From: Gammaproteobacteria bacterium
Lineage (GTDB): Bacteria > Pseudomonadota > Gammaproteobacteria > Burkholderiales > Rhodocyclaceae
DNA: 64,000 nt
Assembly (NCBI GenBank): GCA_018825305.1
Contig: JAHJEO010000010.1
Coordinates: 1 to 64,000, forward strand
Reading direction: 5' to 3'
Positions 61,246-64,000 of this stretch are shown one piece after another. The notes under the pieces were generated by a model. That model had not been told where the DNA came from. It made no database searches and was given only the letters and a program-made list of their open reading frames with translations. Made by a program: the position numbers and the translations under genes. Each line of letters starts with the position of its first letter. Position 1 is the stretch's first letter.

Positions 61246-63084
61246 CTAGCGCAGCCACCACCAAGCCAGCGCCGCCGCCAGCGCCGCGATGAGCAGATAG
61301 CTGCTCCACGGCGTTTCTTTTTCGGCGTAGGGGTCGGCGACCGAGCGTTCGCTGCCTTCCGGCAGTTGCGCCAGGCGGGTGAGCGAGGTACCGAAGGGGA
61401 TGTTGATGCGGGCGCGGGCGTTGATGGCCCAGCCGTTGGCGTCGAGGATGGGGCCGAGGTTGCGGGCGCGCAGCTTGAACCAGGCCATGATCACTGCCGG
61501 CCCCGACACCGCCAGCATCAGCCCGCCCAGTGCCAGCGGCATCTGCCACCACTTGAGGGCGATGATGCCGGTGACCATCGCGGCCAGTGCGGTGCCGAGC
61601 GCGCCGACGGCCAGGCCGATGGCGGCGAAGATGCCGGCGAACTTGGCGACGTCGAAGGGGGCGGGGGCGGGCTTGGCGGATGCTGCGGGCGCCTGCAGCT
61701 TCTTGCCGATGTCGGCCGTGGCGGCGATGTTGCCGTCGACCGCGGCCGCCTTGCTGGCGGCGATCTTCTGCAGCTGCTCGCCCACCATGCGCGCGAGTTT
61801 CTTGTAGGGCGACCAGAAGGCCTGGCGCAGGCTGATCGGGTGATCGACGATTTTGGTAATGGTGGCATCCCAGTCACGTCCCTGGCGGTCGTAGAACACG
61901 CCGTTCCTGCCCACCATCAACTGGTCGGCGTCGCCGGCGGTGAAGGCGGCGGCGACCTGGGTCTTTTCGGCGCCGCGGCGGCAGTCGCAATAGATCAGGC
62001 AGATGCGCGAGAGGCCGGCCAGCGCCGCATGTTTCGCGGCGTCGTTCACCGCCACGCACAGTTCGCAGGAGCGGCCGTCGAGGTAGAGCGTGCCGACCTG
62101 GAAGGTGGCCTTGCCCTGGCGGGTGTAGAAGTCCTTGAAGGCGACGAAGTTGTTGGCCAGCGGCAGCAGGTCGCGGACGTAACGCGCCAGTCGCTCCAGT
62201 TCGCGCACGCCGTCGCCCTGCGCCGCCGGATCGGGTTTGGCGGCAAGCCAGGCGGCATAGGGCGCGAGCTTTTCGCCGAGTGCCTGCCAGTCGGCCTCGG
62301 TCAGCGCCGTGCGTTCGCCCAACAGCGGCGTGACGGCGGCATCGCGCAGCGTCGCCATTGCCCCGGCCCAGGCCGGATTGACACCCTCGCCCAGCGGCGC
62401 CGTGCCGCCAGCGCCGACTTTTGCCAGCGGCAGCGCGGCGATACCCTCGGCATTGTTGGTCAGCGTGGCGACGGCCAGTGCGGCGAAGGCGTCGTCTGCG
62501 GCATTGAGCGCCGCACCGGCGCGCTCGTCGAAGGCGGCCAGCCGGCAGCGCACGAAATAGTCCTCGATTTTGGCGGCCACGGCATTGACGGCGTCGAGGG
62601 CGGCCTGGCTTGCGTCGCCCAGCGGTTTTGCTTCCGTGCCGGCGGCTTCCCACGCGGCTTGCGCCCTGGCGGCGAAGCGCGCCTGGGCGGCGCTGGCGGC
62701 ATCGACATCGATGATGTCGGCGTCAGATTTGCCGAGGTCGGCCGCCAGCGCGCGCGCGGCGGCGATGATGTCGGCGCCCGCGTCATCGTCGTCGAGGATG
62801 GCGGCGAGCGGCACGCCGGGCAGTTCGTGCGCCAGTACTTCGGTGTCCTTGAGCCGTTCGCCGGCCCAGCGCACGGCAGCGATCAGTTCCGGCGCGCGTA
62901 CCTGGCCGTCGTTGTCGGAGTCGATCAGCGCCAGGGTGCGGGCATCGAATTCGATGCCCTTGACCGGGCACGACAGCGCGACCCACAGCTTCTGGTCAAG
63001 CTCGTCGATGGCCAGCAGGTCGGCGGCGGTGTCGAGGCGCACCTGGTCGAAACCGCCGGCGCGAAAGAACTTCCATTGATGCAT
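61246..63084 (-). CDS. Large membrane protein with EF-hand-like motif
   Basis: 612 residues. N-terminal MHQWKFFRAGGFDQVRL and an EF-hand-like loop IDSDNDGQVRAPEL near residue 52. A long Ala-rich helical middle follows, then a conserved core (FVAFKDFYTRQGKATFQVGTLYLDGRSCELC), a membrane hairpin (about 500-565) and a C-terminal helix ending WWWLR. Similar EF-hand proteins occur in proteobacteria; function unknown. One base after the metallo-hydrolase gene, so in one operon. Contains a repeat-encoded KVGAGGTAPLGEG near residue 222. Confidence 0.8.
   Translation of the reverse strand: MHQWKFFRAGGFDQVRLDTAADLLAIDELDQKLWVALSCPVKGIEFDARTLALIDSDNDGQVRAPELIAAVRWAGERLKDTEVLAHELPGVPLAAILDDDDAGADIIAAARALAADLGKSDADIIDVDAASAAQARFAARAQAAWEAAGTEAKPLGDASQAALDAVNAVAAKIEDYFVRCRLAAFDERAGAALNAADDAFAALAVATLTNNAEGIAALPLAKVGAGGTAPLGEGVNPAWAGAMATLRDAAVTPLLGERTALTEADWQALGEKLAPYAAWLAAKPDPAAQGDGVRELERLARYVRDLLPLANNFVAFKDFYTRQGKATFQVGTLYLDGRSCELCVAVNDAAKHAALAGLSRICLIYCDCRRGAEKTQVAAAFTAGDADQLMVGRNGVFYDRQGRDWDATITKIVDHPISLRQAFWSPYKKLARMVGEQLQKIAASKAAAVDGNIAATADIGKKLQAPAASAKPAPAPFDVAKFAGIFAAIGLAVGALGTALAAMVTGIIALKWWQMPLALGGLMLAVSGPAVIMAWFKLRARNLGPILDANGWAINARARINIPFGTSLTRLAQLPEGSERSVADPYAEKETPWSSYLLIAALAAALAWWWLR
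62398..62422 (-). repeat. Core repeat copy (KVGAGGTA frame) in the EF-hand protein gene
   Basis: CGCCGTGCCGCCAGCGCCGA then CTTTT, perfect core; encodes AKVGAGGTAP. Confidence 0.82.
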
Positions 63085-63085
63085 T

Positions 63086-63727
63086 TCAGACTCCGTCTGC
63101 AACGAAGGGATTGCTGCGGCGCTCCTCGCCGAAGGTGGACATCGGGCCGTGTCCCGGGATGAACTGGACGTCGTCACCGAGCGGCCAGAGCTTTTCGCGG
63201 ATGGAGCGGACCAGGGTGTCGTAATCGCCGCGGGGAAAGTCGGTGCGGCCGATGGAGCCGGCGAACAGCACGTCGCCGACGATGGCGAGCTTAGATGGCG
63301 CGTGGAAGAACACGATGTGGCCCGGCGTGTGGCCCGGCGTGTACAGCACGTCGAGCACGAGGTTGCCGACCGTCACCTTGTCGCCGTCGTCGAGCCAGCG
63401 GTCGGGGGTGAAAGCCTCGCACTGGTCCGGAAAACCGAACATGCGGCTCTGCTGCGGCAGCTGGGCGATCCAGAAGTCCTCCTCGCGCTGCGGTCCCTCG
63501 ATGGCAATGCCGAGGCGGTGTGCCAGCTCGGCGGTGCCGCCGGCATGGTCGATGTGGCCGTGGGTCAGCAGGATCTTTTCGATGGTCACGCCGGCATGGG
63601 CCGCGGCGGCGAGGATGGTGTCGAGGTCGCCGCCGGGATCGACCACGGCGGCCTTCTGCGTCTCCTCGCACCACAGCAGCGTGCAGTTCTGGGCGAAGGC
63701 GGTGACGGGAATGATGCGATAGTCCAT
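63086..63727 (-). CDS. Metallo-beta-lactamase-fold hydrolase (glyoxalase II-like, YcbL type)
   Basis: 213 residues. Metal motif LTHGHIDHAGG (near residue 53), then TPGHTPGH, GDVLFAGSIGRTDFPRGD and the final His in PGHGPMSTFGEER. Likely cleaves S-lactoylglutathione or a similar thioester (family-level inference). First gene of the pair with the EF-hand protein. Confidence 0.92.
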   Translation of the reverse strand: MDYRIIPVTAFAQNCTLLWCEETQKAAVVDPGGDLDTILAAAAHAGVTIEKILLTHGHIDHAGGTAELAHRLGIAIEGPQREEDFWIAQLPQQSRMFGFPDQCEAFTPDRWLDDGDKVTVGNLVLDVLYTPGHTPGHIVFFHAPSKLAIVGDVLFAGSIGRTDFPRGDYDTLVRSIREKLWPLGDDVQFIPGHGPMSTFGEERRSNPFVADGV

Positions 63728-63826
63728 GGCGCGGCCGCGGAAAAAAGTGTGGCGCAAGTCTATACGACGAAGCTGTCGCCCGGATTACCATGCGCGTCCC
63801 GCATAACCATAATCCGCGAACGAGCG

Positions 63827-64000
63827 ATGAAAATAACCCTGGTACGTCATGGAGAATCCGCGGCCAACGTGGCCGGCATCATCAACGACGATCCGGCCCG
63901 TGCGGTGGCCCTGACCGCGACCGGCCGTGGCCAGGCGCTGGCCCTCGGCGACAAGCTGCGCGGCGCGCCTTTCGTCCAGGCCTATGCCTCGCAGTTCGCC
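63827..64000 (+). CDS. Histidine phosphatase family protein (partial at window end)
   Basis: First 58 residues only. LVRHGESAANVAG is the RHG phospho-His motif of the phosphoglycerate mutase-like superfamily, and LTATGRGQALALGDKL follows as in broad-specificity phosphatases. Runs off the window; substrate unknown. Confidence 0.85.
   Translation, partial: MKITLVRHGESAANVAGIINDDPARAVALTATGRGQALALGDKLRGAPFVQAYASQFA

Noticed and set aside
63234-63258. GGGGAAAGTCGGTGCGGCC in the metallo-hydrolase gene as a repeat copy
   Set aside because: It encodes GRTDFPRGD, a conserved family motif, so protein conservation explains it.

Overview
The window looks like a GC-rich betaproteobacterial chromosome, probably a Rhodocyclales-type organism (inference). 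The support is the conserved block def-fmt-...-rsmB-DUF4390-ntrY-ntrX-trkA-trkH with divergent LysM-dprA-smg-topB, together with hemE-priA, an E. coli-type frdABCD, and a full assimilatory nitrate/nitrite cluster. No rRNA, tRNA, CRISPR array or insertion sequence is recognisable.

Layout. 1-183 is the tail of the assimilatory nitrate reductase. 266-2870 holds an uncharacterised protein and an XRE/AbiEii toxin-antitoxin pair. 3034-16511 is a nitrogen-assimilation region: nirBD, the transporter narK, two PP2C-phosphatase/protein-kinase fusions flanking a nitrite channel (FNT), a cysteine-less DsrC-like protein, the nitrate ABC transporter nrtABC with a globin inside its operon, and the ANTAR regulator nasT. 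Four sigma-54 promoters and three matching GCAC-N7-GTGC (NtrC-type) sites lie upstream of nirB, narK, the FNT gene and nrtA. The nrtA leader carries a hairpin followed by an intrinsic terminator, which fits NasT-dependent antitermination. 16613-25881 holds two large GGDEF/EAL proteins, a phosphotransferase/ATPase fusion and tandem DUF924 genes. 25878-38975 is housekeeping plus NtrY/NtrX. 38976-41078 is an AT-richer island between inverted GC-rich repeats that separates ntrX from trkA. 42006-55295 holds trkAH, hemE, priA, an MFS transporter, a MOSC protein, a ROK kinase, carbonic anhydrase, AsmA and a secreted protein. 55405-64000 holds dbpA, frdDCBA, stress-like small proteins, a large EF-hand membrane protein, a metallo-beta-lactamase hydrolase and a truncated phosphatase.

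The most unusual feature is a short dispersed motif, core GCCAGCGCCGACTTTTT, with about 19 full or diverged copies in 64 kb. Most are inside genes. They are read in three different frames, giving peptides such as KVGAGGTA, ASADF or APTF, and in both orientations. Paired inverted copies occur between genes. Larger GC-rich repeat families supply the N-terminus of FrdB, part of the N-terminus of RsmB and the ribosome-binding site of hemE.
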